A stretch of 64,000 nt of DNA from Virgibacillus phasianinus (GCF_002216775.1 NZ_CP022315.1:3534001-3598000); one strand, 5' to 3'; positions 40,101-52,876 are shown, counted from the first letter of the stretch. Numbers and translations: made by a program. Notes: a model not told the origin generated them from the letters alone.

Positions 40101-40432
40101 ATAGGCATCACCCCCTTCCCTATTTTTAAGTCAGGGGAGTGAAACCGCCACCCACGAAAGCCTTATTGTACTTATCTAATTGTATCAAAAACCGGTTTCT
40201 TTTTACATACGTGCCAAATGTACTATTTTCCAATTACACCCCAGTGAAGCGCGTTATAGGCATTCTCAAATCGGGATTTGCTAACCCAATATTTTCCTCT
40301 TCCTGCCGGGTCAGTAACATGGTGTACATCTGCTCCTTCATTAAAATCTAGTCATATTTTACTAAAATTTGTCTAATTTGGTCAAATGAATGTAGTATTC
40401 TAACAGATTTGTATTATTTGAATTACGCGAAC

Positions 40433-40489
40433 TTTGTCGAAATATCGGGTGTTTATACCTATTTTATCCTGCGAAATTTGTGGTATTAT
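40433..40489 (+). promoter_or_regulatory. Upstream region of the AimR-like gene
   Basis: Holds 'TTTGTCGAAATATCGGGTG' then TTTATACC (40433-40459) and a -10 TATTAT (40484-40489) with only a poor -35 (ATTTTA). The first element recurs as 'TTTGTCGAATGATTAGGTA' then TTTACA before the second peptide ORF (41980-42004). Confidence 0.4.
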
Positions 40490-40533
40490 GTAATTAAAGA
40501 TTCAGAAAAGTTTTTATAGTTAGGAGCTTAAAA

Positions 40534-41571
40534 ATGACTACTGATTCCGTATCCAATTCAATACTTACTTTTGCAAACAATAGCAAAATATCATTGGAAC
40601 ATGTTATCTCAATGTTATCCACACAATACGATGAACAGACTGTACAAGATCTGGTTCGTGAGCTGTGCCTAACAAGTAGTAATAGCGGGATAATGAAAAA
40701 AGGCCTGGAATACTTATACATGAACGGCCATTATGAAGATTTGCAACTTTTGATCGAAAAAAACAGCGCATCTAGGAATCTGTCAAACAACCAATGGGCA
40801 ACCGTGTATCAACTTATGATGGATCGAAAGTTAAATCGCTTGACACCACTGAAAATTCTCCACCACGTAACATCTCTCCGCAGTAACGAGTTTGAGTTAA
40901 TATGTTTAATAGAGTTTGTAAAGATTAACGCTCATTATGACATGCATGAATTTGGAACAATAGGAAACTTCTTAGATAAACAACAATATTTATTTGATTC
41001 AGTTCATGATCCATTTCTATTATCTTATTTTAATATTCGGTTGTATGAGGTAATGTTCACCTATTATTGGGTAAGGAATGAACTCATTATGTCCAGAAAA
41101 TATGCCTTTCGGGTCCTGAACTTAACGCAAAATCCAAGAACAAAGGCAGCTATGAACATAAATTTAGCATTAACATACACATTTGATACTTATCAACAAG
41201 GCATGCATCATCTAAAGGCAGCCCGTAAAATATCAAAGGATTACGGATTAATGGATAATATCAGTATTATTCAAAACAGAAATATCCCATTTCTTGCTGC
41301 ACATCACGGGAGGGTGAAAGGAATTACATCCAATGACCCTAGTGAACAGGCACATATTGAAATCGTAAAGGGAAACATGAAAAAAGCAGAGGGTTTATTA
41401 AGAAAGCTATCACTTGAATCTCCCTTTGTAATGTATTACTTGGGACTAGCCACTTATGATAAGGATTTGCTTTTTCAGTCGTATAACTGTTTCATTGAAA
41501 AACGGAGTGATTACTTTTTTGCCAGACTGCCAATGTTAGCGTTACAAAAAACAGGTGCTTATTTAAATTGA
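40534..41571 (+). CDS. AimR-like (arbitrium/RRNPP) peptide receptor
   Basis: 345-residue all-helical protein. By pattern it aligns with SP-beta AimR: 'LEHVISMLSTQYDEQTVQDL' with the start of its repeats, 'ELIMSRKYAFRVLNL' with 'ELELCRKYAHKAI', and the C-terminal 'YFFARLPMLALQKTG' with 'LFIKLPLIELERMG'. These are TPR-like repeats that bind a short signal peptide. Compared with AimR, about 33 N-terminal residues (first helices of the DNA-binding domain) are missing. Two ORFs ending in the same octapeptide follow. SD 'TTAGGAGC' supports the start. It could also be a Rap-like or NprR-like branch. Confidence 0.75.
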   Translation: MTTDSVSNSILTFANNSKISLEHVISMLSTQYDEQTVQDLVRELCLTSSNSGIMKKGLEYLYMNGHYEDLQLLIEKNSASRNLSNNQWATVYQLMMDRKLNRLTPLKILHHVTSLRSNEFELICLIEFVKINAHYDMHEFGTIGNFLDKQQYLFDSVHDPFLLSYFNIRLYEVMFTYYWVRNELIMSRKYAFRVLNLTQNPRTKAAMNINLALTYTFDTYQQGMHHLKAARKISKDYGLMDNISIIQNRNIPFLAAHHGRVKGITSNDPSEQAHIEIVKGNMKKAEGLLRKLSLESPFVMYYLGLATYDKDLLFQSYNCFIEKRSDYFFARLPMLALQKTGAYLN

Positions 41572-41604
41572 TAGATAAGAAAACCTTGAGAGGGGGTGTT
41601 AAGG

Positions 41605-41727
41605 ATGAAAAAAATCGGAATGCTATTCTCAGTTATTGCTTTAACAATATTCTTTGTTAGTGCACCAGTAAGCGCTTCAACAGGGCCATCTTTTTACATT
41701 GACCCTGGTTACGGGGATGTTGATTGA
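41605..41727 (+). CDS. Secreted pro-peptide, candidate arbitrium-type signal 1
   Basis: 40 residues, 33 bases after the receptor stop. Basic start (MKKI), a hydrophobic core of about 15 residues and an Ala-X-Ala-type site (VSA/S) make a clear Sec signal peptide. The exported remainder is STGPSFYIDPGYGDVD. The C-terminal 8-10 residues are the likely signal, by analogy with AimP and Phr. The ribosome site 'GAGGGGGTGTTAAGG' is strong. Too short for routine gene calling. Confidence 0.7.
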   Translation: MKKIGMLFSVIALTIFFVSAPVSASTGPSFYIDPGYGDVD

Positions 41728-41817
41728 TAAGTTTATCATGGGGGATGCCCTATTGATTAAACAAAGCCATCTCGGGATAATACATGTGATAAATAATAGT
41801 CATCCTCCCTCAATTAG

Positions 41818-41874
41818 CGGAATGTACATATGGAATTCCTATCCAAGGAATCCATTCATTACATTCCGTTTTTT
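41818..41874 (+). terminator. Terminator after the first peptide gene
   Basis: 'CGGAATGTA'/'TACATTCCG' with inner 'GGAATTCC'/'GGAATCC' pairing and a TTTTTT tail. It separates the receptor-peptide 1 transcript from peptide 2. Confidence 0.75.
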
Positions 41875-41979
41875 GTTGGCTTCCCTTGTACAGATTTTTT
41901 ATACGTAAGTATCCTTCTTCAAGTGCAAAAAGCCAACTATTAACACTTTAAGACTACAATTTGTTTAAATAGTGAGATA

Positions 41980-42026
41980 TTTGTCGAATGATTAGGTATT
42001 TACATCTAACCGTTTTATGGTAATAT
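41980..42026 (+). promoter_or_regulatory. Promoter of the second peptide ORF with shared upstream element
   Basis: TTTACA (41999-42004), 16-base spacer, TAATAT (42021-42026). The element 'TTTGTCGAATGATTAGGTA' overlaps the -35 and resembles the one before the receptor gene. Confidence 0.55.
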
Positions 42027-42100
42027 ATACCTATGTTTAGGGGTGTTTTAAGAATAAGCTGAAATGAACAATCAAACAAACAGGGACCGGGGGTGTTAAA

Positions 42101-42220
42101 ATCAAAAAAGACAAGGTATTTTCCTCACTTAAACATTTAACAGCATCATTTTCTGATGCTTCCTTATATGTCCATGGATCATCCTATTATGATGATCCTG
42201 GATATGGTGATGTTGATTAA
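42101..42220 (+). CDS. Second DPGYGDVD peptide ORF, apparent ATC start
   Basis: 39 codons ending SSYYDDPGYGDVD. Upstream 'GGGGGTGTTAAA-ATCAAAAAA' aligns with 'GGGGGTGTTAAGGATGAAAAAA' of the first peptide gene, so the start equivalent is ATC. No ATG, GTG or TTG lies in frame between the preceding stop and this point. The N-terminal half (KKDKVFSSLKHLTASFSDAS) lacks a hydrophobic export signal. It is either a non-canonically started, non-secreted relative of the signal, or a decaying copy; the preserved octapeptide argues against simple decay. Confidence 0.45.
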   Translation: MKKDKVFSSLKHLTASFSDASLYVHGSSYYDDPGYGDVD

Positions 42221-42358
42221 CAGGTTACAGAATTACTTTGTTTAAAAAAATATAAAAATGATGATCTATAATTAGCAGGATGTAATATGATCTCCGAGTA
42301 ATTTGACAAAGGAATCAACTTACATTCTTTTTTTGCCCCTACGAATTAGTTCCTACGG

Positions 42359-42778
42359 TTAATCAGGATAAGCATCCATCAAAAATGCTACTGACTGTTT
42401 TATTAAATCTCTTAAAACATTAATATCAATATCTGCTACCTTATTTATATATACACATGCCTTTCCAGTAGTATGTTTCCCAAAATCCTTTAACAACTCT
42501 TCCCTTTTTTCATCACCAGTCGCAAAATATAAACTGATTTTAGCTTTTCTGGGTGAAAAACCAACCAACGGCGCGTCACCCTCATGTCCTGAATCATACT
42601 TATAGTGGTATGAACCAAACCCAATAATACTTGTTCCCCACATCTTAGCGTCGTAACCAGTTGTTTCAGCAAAAATGGTTAGTAATTTAAATGCATCCTT
42701 CTGCTTTTTGGAATTTTCCACGCTTTCAATAAATTCGATAACACTATTATCTGTTTCGAAGGTCTTTTGTTTGTACAT
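42359..42778 (-). CDS. DUF1801 domain protein (YdhG-like)
   Basis: 139 residues of the DUF1801 fold. 'VIEFIESVENSKKQKDAFKL' is the helical start, 'MWGTSIIGFGSYHYKYDSG' the family signature, and 'AKISLYFATGDEKREELLKD' and 'GKACVYINKVADIDINVLRD' the core strands. Such proteins are cytosolic and common in Firmicutes; biochemical role is not known. 'AAGGAGTGATTATC' precedes the start. It converges with the second peptide ORF. Confidence 0.85.
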   Translation of the reverse strand: MYKQKTFETDNSVIEFIESVENSKKQKDAFKLLTIFAETTGYDAKMWGTSIIGFGSYHYKYDSGHEGDAPLVGFSPRKAKISLYFATGDEKREELLKDFGKHTTGKACVYINKVADIDINVLRDLIKQSVAFLMDAYPD

Positions 42779-43001
42779 AGATAATCACTCCTTTTTATTG
42801 CCATGTACTGCTATCTTACCATAAAAAGCCAATGCCTTTTAAATACATGGGAATTTATTAACTAAATGAAAAAATATGCAGTCCCACAACATGCAGCGAT
42901 ATTTGAGTAGCACTCATTCACCCCTTCCCTTTATTGCAGTATTACCTTACTGTCTTTTCATTCATCAGTTTTTATCCTAGCCTGCTGATATAATTTATTA
43001 T

Positions 43002-43040
43002 AAAAAAAAGTGGAGATACGATTGAACGTATCTCCACTTT
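43002..43040 (-). terminator. Terminator of the rRNA operon
   Basis: 'AAAGTGGAGATACG'/'CGTATCTCCACTTT' perfect stem, followed on the minus strand by eight T, just past 5S. Confidence 0.92.
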
Positions 43041-43045
43041 ATTGT

Positions 43046-43162
43046 GCCTGGCGGCGTCCTACTCTTGCAGGGGCAAAGCCCCAACTACCATCGGCGCTGG
43101 AGAGCTTAACTGCTGTGTTCGGCATGGGAACAGGTGTGACTTCTCCGCTATAACTACCAGAC
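43046..43162 (-). rRNA. rrf: 5S ribosomal RNA
   Basis: Minus-strand sequence contains 'CTGGTAGTTATAGCGGAGAA', 'CCCATGCCGAACACAGCAGT' and 'GATGGTAGTTGGGG', the standard Firmicute 5S. Ends estimated within a few bases. Confidence 0.95.
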
Positions 43163-43233
43163 AATTCCAATAAGGAAAAGGTATGATTTATACCCTAAAA
43201 ACTAAATAAGAGCTGAAATAGATGACAATCAAT

Positions 43234-46155
<2,922 letters not shown>

Positions 46156-46386
46156 ATCTTTATGATTAAGAACTTACGTTTTTGATGTCGTTGTCTATCT
46201 TGCTCTTATTTAGTTTTCAAGGTACAAAAAGAGAGATTCGCATCCCTCAAAACTGAACAAACAACCTGATATGTCAAGGCCTACATAATAGTAGGTCTTA
46301 CGCCCCCGGATAACCAGCAGGTTATCACAGGGATTCCGTTAAACAGGTCAGCTTCCACTACATGTAGCTTCTCGCTTCCTGTTTTT

Positions 46387-47958
<1,572 letters not shown>

Positions 47959-48241
47959 AGTTTGAATAGAATCGACACCAATCAATTCTATCGATGGTCT
48001 TAGCTTTGTTTCGTTGCTTCTCTAGTTTCAGCGTCCAGCGACTAGTGGACTTCCTTCACCTCCGTACGATAAGGTCAACATCGATTCGCTTTCGCTCACC
48101 GTGTTCCCTTTATCTCCTGCGGTTCAGTCCATCCCATACGTCGCTAACGGACGCTTACGCTTTGCTTGACATACTACTTGATTGTTTGTTCAGTTTTCAA
48201 GGAGCAAATTTCAGTTCGCTTTTCAAAACAGCGACTTTACT

Positions 48242-48271
48242 AATCTATCACATCAACAGTTTAAATGTCAA
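48242..48271 (-). promoter_or_regulatory. rRNA promoter P3 (nearest 16S)
   Basis: Minus-strand TTGACA, 18-base spacer, TAGATT. Confidence 0.7.
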
Positions 48272-48318
48272 CAGAAATTTTTAATTAATATCTCGTTGCG
48301 TTTTGCGACAACCTATTA

Positions 48319-48347
48319 ACTATATCATTTCTATTATGAAGTGTCAA
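48319..48347 (-). promoter_or_regulatory. rRNA promoter P2
   Basis: Minus-strand TTGACA, 17-base spacer, TATAGT. Confidence 0.75.
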
Positions 48348-48434
48348 ACAACTACATTCATATTTTAATAGATTAATTTAAACCTTTCACTTTCCATCGC
48401 TGGTGGAAAGCACTGTTTTTTAACAGCAAAAATA

Positions 48435-48463
48435 ATGATACTACCGTTAAAGCGTAATGTCAA
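48435..48463 (-). promoter_or_regulatory. rRNA promoter P1 (distal)
   Basis: Minus-strand TTGACA, 17-base spacer, TATCAT. With the other two this gives three consensus-like promoters in 220 bases. The rest of 47959-48597 is leader and AT-rich spacer. Confidence 0.7.
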
Positions 48464-48492
48464 CAATTATTTTTAATGTACATGGAAAATGA

Positions 48493-48532
48493 AAAAATTA
48501 CTGCTCTGCACGCAGCAGTAGCAGTAATTTTG
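48493..48532 (-). terminator. Terminator of the D-amino-acid operon
   Basis: 'AAAATTACTGCT'/'AGCAGTAATTTT' stem with inner 'CTGC'/'GCAG'; about 65 bases past the stop of the threonine-synthase-like gene and just upstream of the rRNA promoters, so it also insulates them. Confidence 0.75.
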
Positions 48533-48597
48533 CTAGTAGATCCTGAATTACCGTATTTAATCCTTGACGCGCAGAAAAGCAGATTTTACTTTGCTGC

Positions 48598-49764
48598 TTA
48601 ATCGGCCTTAATCCCGGCCCCGCATAAGGGGATCACCACTTTCCTGTCAGAACCTGGTTGGAAGGGATCGACTTTAAAAAGTCTATCTTTTTCTAGTGCT
48701 CTCCCTTGTATACAACTCTCTACATATTTGAAAAAGCCTGCAAAAGTTGCTGCTGTTGTTGGCTCCACATAAAAACCTTTTTTGGCAAGATAATCCCGAG
48801 TACTATCAATCAATGATTCAGGTGCAGTGACGATTACACCATCTGTTTCACGGACCGCTGCCAGGATTTGACTACTTCTGGGTGGATTGGCAATGGCTAT
48901 TCCTTCCGCTGCAGTTCCTTCATTGATAACCGGCCGGGCAGTGGCTAATCCGTTGTCAAAAGCCAATGCCAGTGGCGCGCATCCTTCAGCCTGAATGGCT
49001 AGAATACGTGGCATCCTGTTAATTAGTCCAAGGTCAAGTAATTCTTTAAATCCATAGTAAACACCCAATAGCAAGGTGCCGTTCCCAACAGGAACAACCA
49101 CCACATCCGGTATTTCCTCCTTCATTTGCTCAAACACCTCAAAAGCATAGGTTTTTGTCCCTTGATAAAAATATGGATTGTATACGTGACTCGCGTAAAA
49201 TACATCGTCCTCGTTTACCGCTCTTTGCGCCGCTTTAGCCGTATTTTCCCGACTGCCTGGTACAGTGTGAACAGTTGCTCCGTGCCTGACAATCTGCTGG
49301 ATTTTCTTTGGAGAAGTACTTTCAGGTACATAGATATGACATTCTATTCCTGCACGATTTGCGTATGCTGCAATGGAAGTCCCTGCATTACCACTGCTAT
49401 CAGCGACCAGCTTTGTTACTCCAATTTCTTTTGCTTTAGCTACCAATACAGCTGCTCCCCTATCTTTAAATGAAAGAGTAGGCATCAAATAATCAAGTTT
49501 TACAAATATGCTGGATCCCGTTCCATCGAGTGGAACGATAGGAGTAAATCCTTCTCCCATCGACACTGACTTCCATCCTTTATCGTTTCCCCAGAAAGGA
49601 AGAGCATCGATATAACGCCATATGGTAGCAGGACGCGTTATGGCCTCTTTTATAGAAAAGTGGCTAGCGAAAGACCGCAGATCAAGTAACCCTCCACACT
49701 CACAACGCCATACAAGAGTTATGGAATCATAAATTCTATGGCAAATACTGCATATATAGGACAA
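48598..49764 (-). CDS. Threonine-synthase-like PLP enzyme
   Basis: 388-residue fold-type II PLP enzyme. A four-cysteine N-terminal knuckle (C5, C8, C21, C23) is typical of the threonine-synthase group, the PLP lysine is K100 in 'PTLSFKDRGAAVLVAKAKE', and 'ADSSGNAGTSIAAYANRAG' and 'VPVGNGTLLLGVYYGF' bind phosphate. A true thrC is already present in the thr operon. As the last gene of a D-amino-acid operon, this one may act as a threonine or serine lyase/deaminase; substrate is inferred only from context. Confidence 0.75.
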   Translation of the reverse strand: MSYICSICHRIYDSITLVWRCECGGLLDLRSFASHFSIKEAITRPATIWRYIDALPFWGNDKGWKSVSMGEGFTPIVPLDGTGSSIFVKLDYLMPTLSFKDRGAAVLVAKAKEIGVTKLVADSSGNAGTSIAAYANRAGIECHIYVPESTSPKKIQQIVRHGATVHTVPGSRENTAKAAQRAVNEDDVFYASHVYNPYFYQGTKTYAFEVFEQMKEEIPDVVVVPVGNGTLLLGVYYGFKELLDLGLINRMPRILAIQAEGCAPLALAFDNGLATARPVINEGTAAEGIAIANPPRSSQILAAVRETDGVIVTAPESLIDSTRDYLAKKGFYVEPTTAATFAGFFKYVESCIQGRALEKDRLFKVDPFQPGSDRKVVIPLCGAGIKAD

Positions 49765-49800
49765 AATTATAACACCCCCTATTCCAAAACTGAATTCTAC

Positions 49801-50901
49801 CTATTGAACACATCCTCTGCCACTAATCCAGACTACCTTTTCGACCTTTCCTCTTCTAACCCCGTAAGCCCGATCATACAGATTAACGGTCGGACAGACA
49901 TGATTTGGAATAATTTCAATACGATCACCAATTTCCAAGGCACCAGAAGCGTTTATTACAGCATGCTCATCGGAAAGTTTCTTTATTAGAAGATCAGGAT
50001 ATCCCTTTATTTTCCCAAATCCATCCGTTCTTAGTACTCCACTCGATCTTTGATCAATTGTCATGGATTTAGCTCCCGCATCGGCAACCACTTTGCCTCT
50101 GCTGCTTGTCGATGTAATGGTTGCCAGCACAGTTGCGGCACAATGTTTTAAGTCAGTAAGGAAATAGCCATGTCCGACATCATAAAAGACATACGTTCCA
50201 GGTCTTATTTCCGTTATACCAGGCAGGATTATTCCAGTCAATTGTGCCAATGAACAACCTACACTGACCTCACAATCGATGCCCCACTTTTCTTTGATTT
50301 TTTTCCCAATTTCTATCACATTTTCCTGCGCTTGAATAGCAGCTTGTTTCATTTGTTCCTTATCTGCCGCATGGTAAATATGCCCCTCGTGAGTAAAAAC
50401 ACCACGTATTTTAATCCCTGGGAAACTCTGAATAATTTTATTTGCAAGTATTATTGCATCATCTGGTTTAACACCACAACGCCCATGGCCAGTATCCACT
50501 TCAATCATTAGTTCAATCGGAACCCGGTCATCAAAAAATTCCGCAAACCGTTCCACATGATAGATTGAGTCGACGGCCACGCGTAATGTGGCTTTAGCTG
50601 CAATCGTCCTAATCCGTTCCAATTTTTGTTTCCCGACAATTTCTGTAGCGATAAAAATGTCTGTGATACCAGCATTAACCATGGCTTCCGCTTCGCTGAC
50701 TTTTGCAACCGTAATACCCTTGGCACCATATTCTAATTGCAAATGAGCGATATCAGCCGATTTATGTGTTTTGGTATGCGGGCGCAATGCAATCCCCTTA
50801 GAATCAGCGAATTTTTGCATAGCTTTCAAATTCTCTTCCATTTGGTCAAAATCAATTATAAGTGACGGTGTATCCAATTCTTCTATCGATTGCCTGGTCA
50901 T
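49801..50901 (-). CDS. D-threonine aldolase / D-serine deaminase-like enzyme
   Basis: 366-residue fold-type III (alanine-racemase-like) PLP enzyme. The PLP lysine is K44 in 'LRPHTKTHKSADIA'; 'VDTGHGRCGVKP' and 'IRPGTYVFYDVGHG' line the active site, and 'NHVCPTVNLYDRAYGVRRGK' contains the metal-binding His and Cys of the D-threonine aldolase/DSD1 group. Start at 50901 follows 'GAGAGGGGTCTC'; the 41 upstream codons belong to the overlapping dcyD frame region. It begins right after dcyD stops. Confidence 0.8.
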   Translation of the reverse strand: MTRQSIEELDTPSLIIDFDQMEENLKAMQKFADSKGIALRPHTKTHKSADIAHLQLEYGAKGITVAKVSEAEAMVNAGITDIFIATEIVGKQKLERIRTIAAKATLRVAVDSIYHVERFAEFFDDRVPIELMIEVDTGHGRCGVKPDDAIILANKIIQSFPGIKIRGVFTHEGHIYHAADKEQMKQAAIQAQENVIEIGKKIKEKWGIDCEVSVGCSLAQLTGIILPGITEIRPGTYVFYDVGHGYFLTDLKHCAATVLATITSTSSRGKVVADAGAKSMTIDQRSSGVLRTDGFGKIKGYPDLLIKKLSDEHAVINASGALEIGDRIEIIPNHVCPTVNLYDRAYGVRRGKVEKVVWISGRGCVQ

Positions 50902-50902
50902 T

Positions 50903-51916
50903 TTAGAGACCCCTCTCCTTTTCCAATACATCAGGCCTATACGCATAGAGCGCTGGAGATCCACCAGTATGCAAGAATAATAGTTTTTCATCTTTCCTAA
51001 AATAACCAGTTCGAACAAGGTCAATCAGCCCAGCCATTGCCTTCCCGGAATACACAGGGTCGAGAAGAATTCCTTCCGTTCTGGCTAACAATCGAACCGC
51101 TTCGCCCATTTCAATAGTAGGAATTGAATAACCACCTCCAACATAGTCATCAAAGCACGTGATTGTATCTTTAGGAATGTTCCCCGTAACACCGACATAC
51201 CGGGCAGTCTTTTGGACAAGTTCATCAATTAATTTCCTTTGTTGTTCCTTTTCCCTGCTTACATTAATCCCAATTACTGAAATTGGACTATTGCAACCAT
51301 AAAAACCAGTGACTAGCCCGGCATGTGTACCACCACTTCCACTCGCACATACGACATGATCAATATTAATACCCTTCGCAAAAGTTTGTTCCTGTATCTC
51401 CTGAGCACAGGCTACATATCCAGTAGCTCCAATTTCATTTGAGCCACCACCAGGTATGATGTAAGCCTTGTTCCCCTCCCCAGCAACCTCTTCTGCCATA
51501 CCATTCATTGCCTCCATCATATCGGATCCACCAGGTACGACTTTTACCTTCTCAACACCAAGTAAGTGATAAAGAAAATTATTGCCGCTAGCATTTTTAT
51601 GATAACTGTTTGGTACTCTCTCTTCTAAAACTAACCTGCATTTCAACCCTTCTTTTACTGCAGCAGCAAGTGTTAGCCGGCAATGGTTCGATTGGACAGC
51701 ACCACAGGTTATCAGCGTATCTGCTCCCTGTTCCAATGCGTTAGCAACGAGAAACTCCAGCTTTCTGGTTTTATTACCACCGGAGGTTAAACCAAGTAAA
51801 TCATCCCGTTTCATATAAATTTCCGGGCCATTTAACTCCCTTGAAAAGTTAGTCAGTTTCTCAATCGGTATTTCCCATTCTGTATATTTTCTTCGTTTAA
51901 ATTTCGCTAAGTTCAT
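50903..51916 (-). CDS. D-cysteine desulfhydrase-like PLP enzyme
   Basis: 337-residue fold-type II PLP enzyme of the ACC deaminase/D-cysteine desulfhydrase group. 'YMKRDDLLGLTSGGNKTRKL' holds the PLP lysine (K49 or K52), 'TCGAVQSNHCRLTLAAA' and 'IIPGGGSNEIGATGYV' bind the substrate and phosphate, and 'LFLHTGGSPALYAY' the C-terminus. Such enzymes release pyruvate and ammonia from D-cysteine or beta-chloro-D-alanine. Its start overlaps the racemase gene by 4 bases. Confidence 0.8.
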   Translation of the reverse strand: MNLAKFKRRKYTEWEIPIEKLTNFSRELNGPEIYMKRDDLLGLTSGGNKTRKLEFLVANALEQGADTLITCGAVQSNHCRLTLAAAVKEGLKCRLVLEERVPNSYHKNASGNNFLYHLLGVEKVKVVPGGSDMMEAMNGMAEEVAGEGNKAYIIPGGGSNEIGATGYVACAQEIQEQTFAKGINIDHVVCASGSGGTHAGLVTGFYGCNSPISVIGINVSREKEQQRKLIDELVQKTARYVGVTGNIPKDTITCFDDYVGGGYSIPTIEMGEAVRLLARTEGILLDPVYSGKAMAGLIDLVRTGYFRKDEKLLFLHTGGSPALYAYRPDVLEKERGL

Positions 51917-52614
51917 GATAAGTCCCCCTCGTATTGGTCATAACCTTCTTTCACCACGGATTGCGTTAAAATATCTGTTGGGTCTATTACAATAACTGCA
52001 GCCGTAGAATGAAGGACAAGTGATATTTCCGTACATCCTGCAACAATTGCTTCTGCTCCATTTTTGACTAATAAATCACATACACTTAAAAAACATGCTT
52101 TTCCACTTTTTAAATCACCTTGTTTAATATGAAAAATCCCCTTCATCACCATTTTTTGCATATAAGGATCGGGCTCAAGCAAGGTGATTCCTTGTGATTG
52201 AAAGGGCTTATGGAAAAGTTTCTTCCGAAGTGTTGCGTCAGTGGCAAGCATTCCTACCTTCTTTAATGCTAATTTCTTCATATATATCGCCGTTTCGTTT
52301 GGCATATTTAAAATAGGAACAGTGACTTCCTTCTGAACTTCGGGGAGGAAATAATGTGCCGAATTACAAGCAATCACAAGCAATTCGGCCCCGGTGTTTT
52401 GTAAAAGTTGTGCCGATTGAACTAAAAAAGGAACTAAGTCAGTTCCTCCACTAAGAATTGCAGCCATCCGATCGGGAATCTTAGGATTATTATCGACTAT
52501 TATATGAAGATGTTCTTGATCGGTTTTCGCTGGTGTATGAGAAATAATTTTCTGCATCATATCAACAGTTGCCATAGGACCCATTCCACCAATTATCCCA
52601 ACCGTCTTTGACAT
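51913..52614 (-). CDS. Aspartate/glutamate racemase family protein
   Basis: 233 residues. The two catalytic cysteines are present: C83 in 'LLVIACNSAHYFL' and C194 in 'IVAGCTEISLVL', and 'TVGIIGGMGPMATVDMMQKI' is the usual start. Cofactor-independent interconversion of D- and L-aspartate or glutamate is expected. I start it at 52614 (preceded by 'GGGGGAGAGCAGA') rather than at upstream Mets. First gene of the four-gene operon, so the operon would import and break down D-amino acids, possibly along with the divergent symporter. Confidence 0.8.
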   Translation of the reverse strand: MSKTVGIIGGMGPMATVDMMQKIISHTPAKTDQEHLHIIVDNNPKIPDRMAAILSGGTDLVPFLVQSAQLLQNTGAELLVIACNSAHYFLPEVQKEVTVPILNMPNETAIYMKKLALKKVGMLATDATLRKKLFHKPFQSQGITLLEPDPYMQKMVMKGIFHIKQGDLKSGKACFLSVCDLLVKNGAEAIVAGCTEISLVLHSTAAVIVIDPTDILTQSVVKEGYDQYEGDLS

Positions 52615-52876
52615 TCTGCTCTCCCCCTTTGTCCAATTTTCATTCCCAAAATAACTCTTCCATATATACATATTAAAAATAATTAATTTTATCACTTGTC
52701 GAAATAAACAATGGTTACCAGCGCAACAAAGGTTCTTAATTAAATGGACAAAACATATTCATATAGTAAGACGTGGGATATTAATTAACTTAATATTCCA
52801 ACTATTGATTGCGAAAAGGGGGTATAAGCATTCCAAACTGTTTTGTTCGTCAACACATTTAAAGGAGGTAGTTGTA

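Noticed and set aside
41699-41908. 69-codon ORF starting at 41699
   Set aside because: It overlaps the end of the first peptide gene and runs through the terminator hairpin; it has no ribosome site or recognisable features.
40534-43000. A prophage around the AimR-like gene
   Set aside because: No integrase, repressor, terminase or structural gene is present on either side, and no attachment-site duplication was recognised.
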